Positions 55,240 through 62,531 of a stretch of DNA of 64,000 nucleotides are shown here, piece by piece. Position 1 is the stretch's first letter, and each line of letters starts with the position of its first letter. The stretch lies in the NCBI RefSeq assembly GCF_029945925.1, contig NZ_JAQSDN010000044.1, positions 62,001-126,000 on the forward strand, read 5' to 3'. The position numbers were made by a program, and so were the translations under genes. The notes beneath the pieces were generated by a model. That model ran no database searches, was not told where the DNA came from, and worked only from the letters and a program-made list of their open reading frames with translations. This stretch comes from Polaromonas sp. Lineage in GTDB: Bacteria > Pseudomonadota > Gammaproteobacteria > Burkholderiales > Burkholderiaceae_C.

Positions 55240-55320
55240 CCCCCTGAAGCTGCTGCAGCGCCAGCCGGTTCCTTTCAAGGACCTGAGAGCAAGACTGACA
55301 ACAAGTGAAGAAGATGAAAA
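55240..55320 (+). repeat. Degenerate copy of the 3' end of the CsgG-like gene
   Basis: This noncoding stretch matches about 54640-54705: both contain GAGCAAGACTGA followed after two bases by ACAAGTG and a purine-rich tail. It shows that the region around the small exported protein gene arose by duplication or insertion. Confidence 0.7.
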
Positions 55321-55384
55321 CGTAGCCCGTCGAGCAGCTCGCCTGCGGGCATTTGGACTGTTTAACTATTGATTGGAGCCCTCG

Positions 55385-55897
55385 GTGAGCGACTTACCCC
55401 CGGAACTAAAGCGAAAAGCCCCTGCTCCTGCGGACGCCGACGCGCCTCCGCCCCTGACTGGTGTTGAGGCACCCCCGGAACTCACGACGGATTCCTGGCC
55501 AAATCAGAAAATCCTCAAGTACATCTTTTTCCGCAAGCCAAAGGGTTCACCCAGGGCCGGCAAGAAGGAGATGGTTCTACGGGCGACGTGCGGCGTGGTT
55601 GGTGCTGTTATGGCGTATTTCTTGATTTTTGGGTCGTCAGCGCTTCCCACTTGCAATAGCGGAAAAACGAAGGACGTGGTCGAGAAAATCATCAACGGGC
55701 TCCCCTTGGCTCGTGCGGGCAATACCAAATACGTGACGCTCAAAGATGTTGAGGAAACCGGCTACAACAAAAATGCGGGTATTCGCGGTTGTTCCGCAAC
55801 GCTGATTACTACTGCGGGAGAGGATTCCTTAGTCTATTCCGTAACCTGGCAGGACAGCGACCGGAAGGGATTCTTGGTTCGGGCGCAGATTCAATGA
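55385..55897 (+). CDS. Uncharacterised membrane-anchored protein
   Basis: A 170-residue protein from GTG 55385, six bases after GGAG. A Pro/Ala/Asp-rich cytoplasmic N-terminus (1-60), one membrane segment (about 64-85, CGVVGAVMAYFLIFGSSAL), then a periplasmic domain with two cysteines (LPTCNSGKTKDVVEKIINGL and GIRGCSATLITT). ATGA overlap with the next gene. Confidence 0.72.
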   Translation: MSDLPPELKRKAPAPADADAPPPLTGVEAPPELTTDSWPNQKILKYIFFRKPKGSPRAGKKEMVLRATCGVVGAVMAYFLIFGSSALPTCNSGKTKDVVEKIINGLPLARAGNTKYVTLKDVEETGYNKNAGIRGCSATLITTAGEDSLVYSVTWQDSDRKGFLVRAQIQ

Positions 55898-56361
55898 AAA
55901 AACTATCTATAGCCCTGGTGGGCTCGGCACTCGCCTGCAATGCTCTGGCGTTCAATGAGAAAGATGCCGCTCAATTGGTGAAGGCCTACAGCAAGCTTGT
56001 GGCATGTCAGCAAGAGGACGACAAGTACACGGCAGTGAAAGTCGACGGCAAGCCAGGTCCGGCTGAGCTCGGCGACCGCTACGTGGTCTTCTGGTACGGC
56101 GACATCGGGTGCTCCGGAGGCAATGGAACGATATCCCCGAATTTCACCGTGGTGGAAATGGCGGCGTTCAACACCCCGGTGGTGCTGCCTACCTTTAAAA
56201 GGGCCGACATCGCATTGAACGGTGTTACCAAGTTCACGGGCAAGGATGGAAAGATATCCATCGAAGGCGTGACCTATGGGCCAAAGGATAGTCAGCACAA
56301 CCCCACGCTTCGGGTCAAGTACACCTTGAAGGTGGACGTGTTGGGCTTCGTGAAGCAGTAA
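55894..56361 (+). CDS. Uncharacterised exported protein
   Basis: A 155-residue protein with signal peptide MKKLSIALVGSALACNALA. The mature part includes AAQLVKAYSKLVACQQEDDKYTA and VFWYGDIGCSGGNGT with paired cysteines, then beta-rich sequence. It is coupled to the membrane-anchored gene before it and probably acts in the periplasm with it. Confidence 0.75.
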   Translation: MKKLSIALVGSALACNALAFNEKDAAQLVKAYSKLVACQQEDDKYTAVKVDGKPGPAELGDRYVVFWYGDIGCSGGNGTISPNFTVVEMAAFNTPVVLPTFKRADIALNGVTKFTGKDGKISIEGVTYGPKDSQHNPTLRVKYTLKVDVLGFVKQ

Positions 56362-56392
56362 ACCAGTATTAACAGGGAAAAGGAGAAAAACC

Positions 56393-57016
56393 ATGACATC
56401 CAATGACAACCAACTACCCGCGCTACCCGATGACGCTGCGCCGGCTACCGAGCCTCCAGCAGCGGTTGCTGCAGCCTCCGAAGCAATCTGGTTTCACGAA
56501 GAGGACGGCAGTCGAAAGGGGCCCTTGACCGAGGCTGAAATGGTTGTGCTCATCGGGTCCGGGAAAGTTACCGGAAGCACAGCTGTCTGGAAGAAAGGAT
56601 TTCCCGATTGGTTGAAGCTCGAACGTACAGAATTGAAAGCCTATCTCGATGACAAAGCGCCACCCCCTCTTCGGGGAGAGCACATCAACAACACCGTTAT
56701 CTGGGTCCTCGCATTTGCGCCGTTAATTGGCCTCATGCTGGAGTATTTCGTGGCAGGAATAATTTACCGCAATGGACGCTTGGCCGAACTTGCGGTTGAA
56801 AACAACAAATATTGGTTCATCACCGTGGCCCTGAACATCGGCCTTTGCTACTACGACGAGCATCGGTTGAAATTGGCGGGTCACGACACTTCCAAGTTCA
56901 AGGGACTCGCGTTCATCGTTCCGGTCTACCTGTATCAGCGGGCGATGGCATTGCATCACAACCTGGCTTACTTCATCGTCTGGATTGCCTGCTTTCTCTT
57001 CATCATGGTCGCCTGA
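56393..57016 (+). CDS. GYF_2-domain membrane protein
   Basis: A 207-residue protein. After a Pro/Ala-rich start, residues about 30-85 are a GYF_2-type module (IWFHEEDGSRKGPLTEAEMVVLI, STAVWKKGFPDWLKLE), which usually binds proline-rich peptides. Two to four membrane helices follow (WVLAFAPLIGLMLEYFVAG, LAYFIVWIACFLFIMVA). The proline-rich tails of its neighbours are possible ligands. A clear AGGAG ribosome site is not present; GGAAAAGGAG-like purines precede the ATG. Confidence 0.82.
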   Translation: MTSNDNQLPALPDDAAPATEPPAAVAAASEAIWFHEEDGSRKGPLTEAEMVVLIGSGKVTGSTAVWKKGFPDWLKLERTELKAYLDDKAPPPLRGEHINNTVIWVLAFAPLIGLMLEYFVAGIIYRNGRLAELAVENNKYWFITVALNIGLCYYDEHRLKLAGHDTSKFKGLAFIVPVYLYQRAMALHHNLAYFIVWIACFLFIMVA

Positions 57017-57050
57017 GGCAGGCCGGCGACGTAAAACTCAGGAGACATTG

Positions 57051-57587
57051 ATGAAGCTTCGACGCTCCCTCCTTATCGCGGTACCGCTTCTACTCCTTGC
57101 TGCAGTCGCCGGCGCAAACTACTTCTTCCTTCAGCGCCACCTGACGCGGGTACTTGATGCCGACCCTCGAAATAAGGGCGTAGAGGCAGTTGTTCACTAC
57201 AAGTTCTTCGTTCTCCCCTCGACGCTTGTTTTTGACCTTCGGGCGGTGTCTCCGACAAATAGTCCAATAGACGTCGCCCGGGTCCTCCTTCAATTCGCAC
57301 AGACACAGAAGGAGCAAGCCTTCACCCTGGTTCAGCTCGCTCACAAGGGGACCGAAAAGTTTCAGCTGGACGGGTCGTATTTTCGAACTCTTGGTCAAGA
57401 ATATGGAACCCAAAACCCGGTTTACACAATGAGAACCCTCGCTGAAAACGTTCGTCATCTCGACGGTTCCTCCGCATTCGGGACCTGGACGGGAGGTTTG
57501 CTCGGTGTAATGGGCAAGCAGATGGAAGATTTTCGGCGATTCCATGAGCAGTGGTATATCGACGATTTGACGAAAACGGATGGATAA
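57051..57587 (+). CDS. Uncharacterised membrane-anchored protein
   Basis: A 178-residue protein with an N-terminal membrane anchor (about 6-25, LLIAVPLLLLAAVAGANYFF) and a soluble domain (RVLLQFAQTQKEQAFTLVQLAHKGTEKFQLDGSYFRTLGQEY). The ATG at 57051 follows AGGAG by seven bases. Last gene of the envelope cluster. No family recognised. Confidence 0.75.
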   Translation: MKLRRSLLIAVPLLLLAAVAGANYFFLQRHLTRVLDADPRNKGVEAVVHYKFFVLPSTLVFDLRAVSPTNSPIDVARVLLQFAQTQKEQAFTLVQLAHKGTEKFQLDGSYFRTLGQEYGTQNPVYTMRTLAENVRHLDGSSAFGTWTGGLLGVMGKQMEDFRRFHEQWYIDDLTKTDG

Positions 57588-57611
57588 ACCTCGCATAGAG
57601 CGGACCTTTAG

Positions 57612-57840
57612 TTGGAAGCGTTAGCGGCATCGAATGTGATGCATGGCGTCATTCCCGTCGGAGCCTTTCTGCTGGCAGGAACTTCAGCGGCACTCGCCGC
57701 CTGGACGCTTCTTCCAAACAGGCCGGTGAATTTCAACATCCGCCCTACCCCCGGTCACCGCTGGGCCGCATCAGTGCATTCGCAATCCCATGTACACATC
57801 GGTGCTTCTGGGCGCAGGAGCGCTCGCGTACAGGCGCATG
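57612..57840 (+). pseudogene. Frameshifted fragment of an isoprenylcysteine-methyltransferase-like membrane protein
   Basis: One frame gives FLLAGTSAALAAWTLLPNRP and FNIRPTPGHR, another gives IRNPMYTSVLLGAGALAY. Together these match the conserved FNIRPxP and RNPMYTS-LL segments of bacterial isoprenylcysteine carboxylmethyltransferase-like proteins, in the right order but in different frames and with the middle missing. A decayed remnant. Confidence 0.5.
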
Positions 57841-58212
57841 GACATGGCGAGCCGAATCGTTGTCAATCAAGGCGCCGAAGTGATACTGCTTACTTGGCTT
57901 GGGGATGCCGCCAACGAGGCCATTGCCTGTCTGTTGATTCGGCGGGGATTCACCGCTACCCCTTCGGGTCCCGGCGTTGAGGTGCTCAAGGGCAAGCACA
58001 CCGCAGATGACGTGCTGGGCGCACTCATAGATGCTGCGATAGACGAGCCGCCGCCCCTCGACATGCTTTTCGCGGATGTGAAGAACCTGCAACGCGAAAA
58101 GTGAGACTGGGCACTTCCGGGCGAGCTCTTGCGTAAGGCGTATGCAAGCCATTACCTGGATTTGGACCAGGCGTTGGAGTGGACGAAGACCCTGCAGGCA
58201 GCCCAAGCATAG
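57838..58212 (+). pseudogene. C-terminal remnant, possibly of a helicase, split by an in-frame TGA
   Basis: From ATG 57838 the frame reads IVVNQGAEVILLTWLGDAAN, EAIACLLIRRGFTATPSGPG and FADVKNLQREK, meets TGA at 58102-58104, then continues in the same phase as DWALPGELLRKAYASHYLDL and a further short end to TAG at 58210. The protein-like sequence on both sides indicates a nonsense mutation in a once longer frame. The style recalls accessory C-termini of large helicases, a low-confidence guess. The first half alone (88 residues) could still be translated. Confidence 0.5.
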
Positions 58213-58476
58213 CGAGGCAGAGAAAGTTACCCACGCGAAGTGTTACTTACGCTGTGGATAACTGGCTGAACAAGTCCCGAAAACGGCGTCAGCAATGGGT
58301 TTGCCTGCGATGCTTATAAATTAAGCAGCCCGAATGATTCAGAAAACCCACTAAAGCCATTGCCGTCGATTTGAGCCAATCCATAAGCGGCAAAGGGCTC
58401 CCGAAAGAGACTGACATGGCACCCGTTGCTATTGTTCCCGTTCAATCGTAGAAGGCAACGAACGCCCAAAGGCACC

Positions 58477-58722
58477 TCACCCGCCAACGGCGTCCTTAAC
58501 GCATTTCTTCGTGAAGCTGTTTTTAGCCGCGCCGGCGAGCTTCTTTTCCTTGCTTGAAATTTCGCAAGTAGCTGCCGCATCCTTCTCACACTTTTTCATG
58601 AACGAATTCTTGGCAGCACCAGCAAGCTTCTTGCTGGCAGCATTTGCGCTACAAGTAGAGTCCTGCGCAAACGCTGTGCCAGAAACTATGAGCGCGGCAC
58701 CGAGGACGATTGCTTTGAACAT
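58477..58722 (-). CDS. psiF: PsiF-family small exported protein
   Basis: An 81-residue protein with signal peptide MFKAIVLGAALIVSGTAFA and two repeats of the PsiF motif: KLAGAAKNSFMKKCEKDA and KLAGAAKNSFTKKCVKDA. PsiF is a phosphate-starvation-induced periplasmic protein of unknown function in enteric bacteria. GGAG seven bases before ATG 58722 sets the start. A damaged copy is at 49900-50060. Confidence 0.85.
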   Translation of the reverse strand: MFKAIVLGAALIVSGTAFAQDSTCSANAASKKLAGAAKNSFMKKCEKDAAATCEISSKEKKLAGAAKNSFTKKCVKDAVGG

Positions 58723-58931
58723 GTGAGACTCCATTTTTCAAGGTTTGACAAGGCCAGGCAGAGTTGCTGATGAGAAGCTTTGTGAGGGTTGCCTTCACAG
58801 CTGGAATCTATCCGAACTTTTGGGGTCCGTCAGCAGTTGAATCTAAGGCTGTTGCGAGATTGCATCGCCCCCTGCCAGTGATGAAGTGGACCGGGATTTC
58901 CGTGGAACTTGGTCAATGCCCGACCAAAGCC

Positions 58932-59213
58932 TCACCAAAGGGCCGAGTCCTGCATTTCCATCAGTCGCCTACGCTGCCGATTGCGCAACCATACCCGAGC
59001 GACCCAAGCGGCAACAACAATTCCGAGTCCTGCGGCCAGCAGGACCCCTGTTGAAATCGAATTCCAGACAGCACCAGACGCCCACAGTGTTATGGCCCCC
59101 GCCGCTACTGCCAACACGACAATTCCGATTGCCAGTCTCATCCTTGAACGCGCCTTCTGTATTTCACTGATGAACATGGTAGTCGGGGTGCGACTCGCTG
59201 GGACATTGGGCAA
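58932..59213 (-). CDS. Small membrane protein with two helices
   Basis: A protein of 93 residues (81 if it starts at ATG 59177, MFISEIQKARSRM). Two hydrophobic segments (LAIGIVVLAVAAGAITLWAS and ISTGVLLAAGLGIVVAAWVA) flank a short loop, with a basic C-terminus (RNRQRRRLMEM). Unknown function; neither start has a strong ribosome site. Confidence 0.55.
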   Translation of the reverse strand: MPNVPASRTPTTMFISEIQKARSRMRLAIGIVVLAVAAGAITLWASGAVWNSISTGVLLAAGLGIVVAAWVARVWLRNRQRRRLMEMQDSALW

Positions 59214-59358
59214 TTTATTATTGATTTAATGTCGCTTTTGGGTGAATTGCCAAAGATTTTCCCTCTCCAGACACCTCCACCCCGGTTACCGCGGTTACCC
59301 CCCAACGGCAACAGACAGTAAACTGCCATCGACCTGCAAAAATCCAGGCAGACTCTGC

Positions 59359-60012
59359 TTATCTCGCTACGGCCCCCCTAGCCTTGACCCATCCGCGGCT
59401 TTGCAGAGCGCGTAAAAGAACGTCGCTTCCCCCGGTCCCGTCAATTTCCCGGGAAATTTCTAGCCAAACTTCATAGATTTTTGACCTCCGAGCTCCGTCG
59501 ACGGGCGCATGGCCATAGTGCCCGTCACGAACTGCTCTGGCAGCCGCGCGGATTGACTTCAGCGCATCCTCCAGCGGGTCCGCATCCCGCAGGTCTGGCC
59601 TTTGGGACAGTGCCCCCGAGGTTCCACCAAAACTCTTAACTGTTGCCAGAACGTCTGTCAGGACCTTAATGCGCCCGTGCGGGACAACAGCATCAGTACT
59701 CAGTGAGGCTGCCTCGCGAACAAGTTTCGTTGCCTCGTCCAGACGCCATACTGGGTCTCTTCGCGAATGCTCCGCCTGAGCCAGCCGGCGCTCGTAAGCC
59801 ACGATGGCAGGCTGAACAAGGCTTGTTTGGACATAAGAAGCTTCCTCGTTAGACAGCCGGGCTGCAAGCTGGTCCTGAATCTCCAGTGCATCGGCAGGAA
59901 GGCTTCCGACAAACGTCTGCCGAGAAAACCCGTGGCTATTGCCTTCAGCGCCCTTCTTTATCCAGGCCGAGCGGTAGAGCATCGCTCGCTGGCCTCGTAT
60001 TTTGATGTGCAT
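59359..60012 (-). CDS. Uncharacterised helical protein
   Basis: A 217-residue protein starting MHIKIRGQRAMLYRSAWIKKGAEGNSHG; the body is largely helical (DEATKLVREAASLS, EDALKSIRAAARAVRDGHYG), ending RSKIYEVWLEISREIDGTGG and LLRALQSRGWVKARG. GGAGA lies well before ATG 60012. The type is common on mobile elements, but no named family is recognised. Confidence 0.65.
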   Translation of the reverse strand: MHIKIRGQRAMLYRSAWIKKGAEGNSHGFSRQTFVGSLPADALEIQDQLAARLSNEEASYVQTSLVQPAIVAYERRLAQAEHSRRDPVWRLDEATKLVREAASLSTDAVVPHGRIKVLTDVLATVKSFGGTSGALSQRPDLRDADPLEDALKSIRAAARAVRDGHYGHAPVDGARRSKIYEVWLEISREIDGTGGSDVLLRALQSRGWVKARGAVAR

Positions 60013-60109
60013 TGCTGTTCTCCAAAGTGATGACGCAATGTGTAGTCACCAGTGGCACAAGACCGCTGCCACGGTGCTCCTGATGGAAACGCATCCAAAG
60101 TTTCTAGAC

Positions 60110-60142
60110 AAAAAAAAGCGGGCTCACACATGGTGAGCCCGC
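60110..60142 (-). terminator. Strong intrinsic terminator on the minus strand
   Basis: GCGGGCTCAC (60118-60127) pairs perfectly with GTGAGCCCGC (60133-60142) over a five-base loop; on the minus strand a run of seven or more T follows. It closes the transcript of the genes from 61810 to 60147. Confidence 0.93.
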
Positions 60143-60146
60143 CGAA

Positions 60147-60443
60147 TCAATGTCTTGTATCCGTTGAGGGTCCGACCGAGTCGATAACCGCCCCCAATTT
60201 CGTACGCAAAAAGAAGGCGTCTAAAAACGATGCTGCACCTACCGGACAACTCATCATCTCGACTATATTTATTCCATCCTCATATGCGATTTCAAAAAGT
60301 GGCAAAACTGCTTTCATACGAAGCAAAGCTTCCTCGATATCGCTAGCCTCGACTACGAAAACCAGCTGCCGGGTTTCTTCTATGAAGACTCCATAATGCT
60401 TCTTAGCACCCTGTAGCGGGTCTGGAAGAATACGCTTCGTCAT
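60147..60443 (-). CDS. Small uncharacterised protein
   Basis: A 98-residue acidic protein (MTKRILPDPLQGAKKHYGVF then ETRQLVFVVEASDIEEALLRM). It begins four bases after the 216-residue gene and ends next to the strong terminator, so it is the last gene of that operon. Confidence 0.62.
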   Translation of the reverse strand: MTKRILPDPLQGAKKHYGVFIEETRQLVFVVEASDIEEALLRMKAVLPLFEIAYEDGINIVEMMSCPVGAASFLDAFFLRTKLGAVIDSVGPSTDTRH

Positions 60444-60447
60444 AAGT

Positions 60448-61098
60448 TCAACCCCCTCTCTTCTCGCTGAAAAACCGGGTTAGTGCCCGGGATGGCATCA
60501 CAACAGAAACGCTCACGTCAGTCACGAACTCACCTCGCCGCAGGCTCGGGACCTGCTTTGGCTGATTCACCGCGCTGATGACCATAGGCAGCTCGGCAAT
60601 GACGTCGTGCAATGTTTCCTTAGGGAGAGGGGTCGTCATTGCTAGAAGCGGTGCAAATGCCAGTGCGCTCAATGGACAGTGCAGCAAAACTGCATCATCT
60701 TTGCCTTCGTTTCCAAAAAGCATACTCAGCTCGGCACGTTGCAGTCCGAGCAGGAGCTCTTCAACTTTGGGCTCATAGAGAGGAAGCAAAAATCTATGCG
60801 CCAGGCCCAAGATTTGATGGCTAAGAACAGCGTAGCTGCCACCAGCCGGAGAGTTAAAGGCAGTGAGTCGGACTGCCGAAGCATCCCGGTGCTCTGCGTT
60901 CAGCATCTCAAAAAGCTTGCTTCTGACATCGCCGCATACATACCACTTCCCATTTGTCCACGCTTGTACAGCCGAGGGACGGCCTAGGGTTGCATGCTGA
61001 ACCTCGGAAGGGTCCATGATTCGAGCGGGAAAGAAAGACCCGGGCATTCCATGGTGTTCATCTACCAGGATGGGCTGCATTGTTTCTTGATTGTTCAT
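60448..61098 (-). CDS. Uncharacterised protein, paralogue of the next upstream gene
   Basis: A 216-residue protein. The middle (LTAFNSPAGGSYAVLSHQIL, AHRFLLPLYEPKVEELLLGL) aligns with the 61196-61810 protein (SAFPTPAGAAYGVVTCQVG, HRFVLPMFNQKVVELLASAT), and both end in DVSVxxVMP-like sequence. A tandem duplicate pair of unknown function. AGGACATC before the ATG is the ribosome site, the same string as before the regulator at 49152. Confidence 0.72.
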   Translation of the reverse strand: MNNQETMQPILVDEHHGMPGSFFPARIMDPSEVQHATLGRPSAVQAWTNGKWYVCGDVRSKLFEMLNAEHRDASAVRLTAFNSPAGGSYAVLSHQILGLAHRFLLPLYEPKVEELLLGLQRAELSMLFGNEGKDDAVLLHCPLSALAFAPLLAMTTPLPKETLHDVIAELPMVISAVNQPKQVPSLRRGEFVTDVSVSVVMPSRALTRFFSEKRGG

Positions 61099-61195
61099 AG
61101 ATGTCCTATAGGTCGCGTCGAATCGACGTACAACCTATAGCAACCATACGAAACTCACTGCGGTTGCTGCCTGCCGTAGCAAATTCAGCGCCTGT

Positions 61196-61810
61196 TTAAT
61201 CTTGTGGCATCAAAACCGAAACATCAACTCCACAGACTTCCTCAGAATTCAGGCTTGGCATCAAATCCAAGGTAAGCATCTCCGAGATTACTGACGGAAA
61301 CTCGCGAACGAAATCCTTCTGTTTCCGATGGTCAAGCGCTCGGCTCATGGCTCGCGCTGGCATGAATTGCTTGAGGGTGAGCCGACAGTCGTACAACATG
61401 CCCTCGCGAAGTTCGCCAGCGCTTTCAAGATAGATATTCAGCGACTCCTTCGTTGCGGACGCTAAGAGTTCAACCACTTTTTGATTGAACATTGGAAGGA
61501 CGAATCTGTGCTGGTGTGGGCCAACTTGGCAAGTGACCACCCCATATGCCGCGCCAGCAGGAGTCGGGAAAGCCGAAAATTGGGCCGCGATGTCGATGCC
61601 AGCATTCGCCTTGAATGCCGAATACATTTCCTCGTTGACAGCTCCAACAAGCATCCACAAGCCTTTCAGCTTGTGACGCGCCTCGGATGGGTAATCTTTG
61701 AAAGCAACATTAACCTCGACTGGATTCAATAAAACCGCTGTGTGCAGTCGAGGACGTTTCTTGGTCGACAGTGTGAGAAATGGGAAAGTGTCGACGGTGG
61801 ACTTTTTCAT
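61196..61810 (-). CDS. Uncharacterised protein, paralogue of the next downstream gene
   Basis: A 204-residue protein with the same core as 60448-61098 but a different N-terminus (STVDTFPFLTLSTKKRPRLH). No catalytic motif or membrane segment stands out. It is first in the three-gene minus-strand series ending at the terminator near 60.1 kb. Confidence 0.72.
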   Translation of the reverse strand: MKKSTVDTFPFLTLSTKKRPRLHTAVLLNPVEVNVAFKDYPSEARHKLKGLWMLVGAVNEEMYSAFKANAGIDIAAQFSAFPTPAGAAYGVVTCQVGPHQHRFVLPMFNQKVVELLASATKESLNIYLESAGELREGMLYDCRLTLKQFMPARAMSRALDHRKQKDFVREFPSVISEMLTLDLMPSLNSEEVCGVDVSVLMPQD

Positions 61811-62531
61811 ATGTGGTTCCTAATTGCGCGGTATGCGCTCTTTTGTGTAGGCACCACGAAAGCCACGTTTCAAATGACGGTTGAGGGAGCCCTCGTCATT
61901 GTTCAGAACGGTTTCTAGAAACACCCTGCCCGAGGCCACCAAACGGCAGCTCCCGGTGGTGCTAGTGGAAGGACGGCGCGGTGTTCAGCCGCGTGCATCG
62001 CTGAGGCACTTCGCGACGTACACGTGGGGCGACATCATTGATGCCACGGTTAGGAGGAGACGCATGCACACGACTGGGTCGGCGAAGGCGGTGCGAACCG
62101 CCGCCGTCCCTGCGCATGCAGACATTGGAGGACGGGGAATCACGAAGTCGATTCCAGGCTGGCGGCCGGGGGCCCCATGCTTCACCGATGGAACAATTGA
62201 TGTGAAGTGTGGGGAAAGCCGCGACAGCTCGGCATGCAGGAAGAACAGTTGCGCAAGCCGTCCCAGGAAGAACATTCAGCTTAGAAAAAACATTCCGGGA
62301 CGGCGGCGGTTCGCCCCGGCGTAGCCGGCCGGTAGTACAGCGGCATTGATGAACGTCGTGTCGAATACGTGACTGACACCCGCACCCCTGCGGGTGAGGC
62401 GCACAGAGGGGGGAGAACAGTTGCCCCCTGCCCTCTGAGCGCCGTGCAGGCAACCCTTGTTGATGCCAGCGGTGGCCTAGCAGGAACGTGGTGTGCTGGC
62501 TTTTGGCATTGGGTGGCGCCGTTATTAGGCG
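61811..62531. other. 720-base noncoding region
   Basis: No protein-like frame on either strand. It lies between a gene reading left and one reading right, so it must contain two promoters. Its right half carries several strong inverted repeats, listed separately. Confidence 0.5.
62258..62443. repeat. Cluster of three strong inverted repeats; candidate transfer or replication origin
   Basis: GCCGTCCC (62258-62265) with GGGACGGC (62298-62305); CACCCGCA (62377-62384) with TGCGGGTG (62389-62396), a perfect eight-base hairpin with CCCC loop; and GGCGC-A-CAGAGGG (62398-62410) with CCCTCTG-A-GCGCC (62431-62443). Short direct repeats AGGAAGAACA and GAACAGTTGC lie between. Position directly before a replication-relaxation-like gene fits an origin of transfer or replication; attenuator RNA is an alternative. 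Confidence 0.45.
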
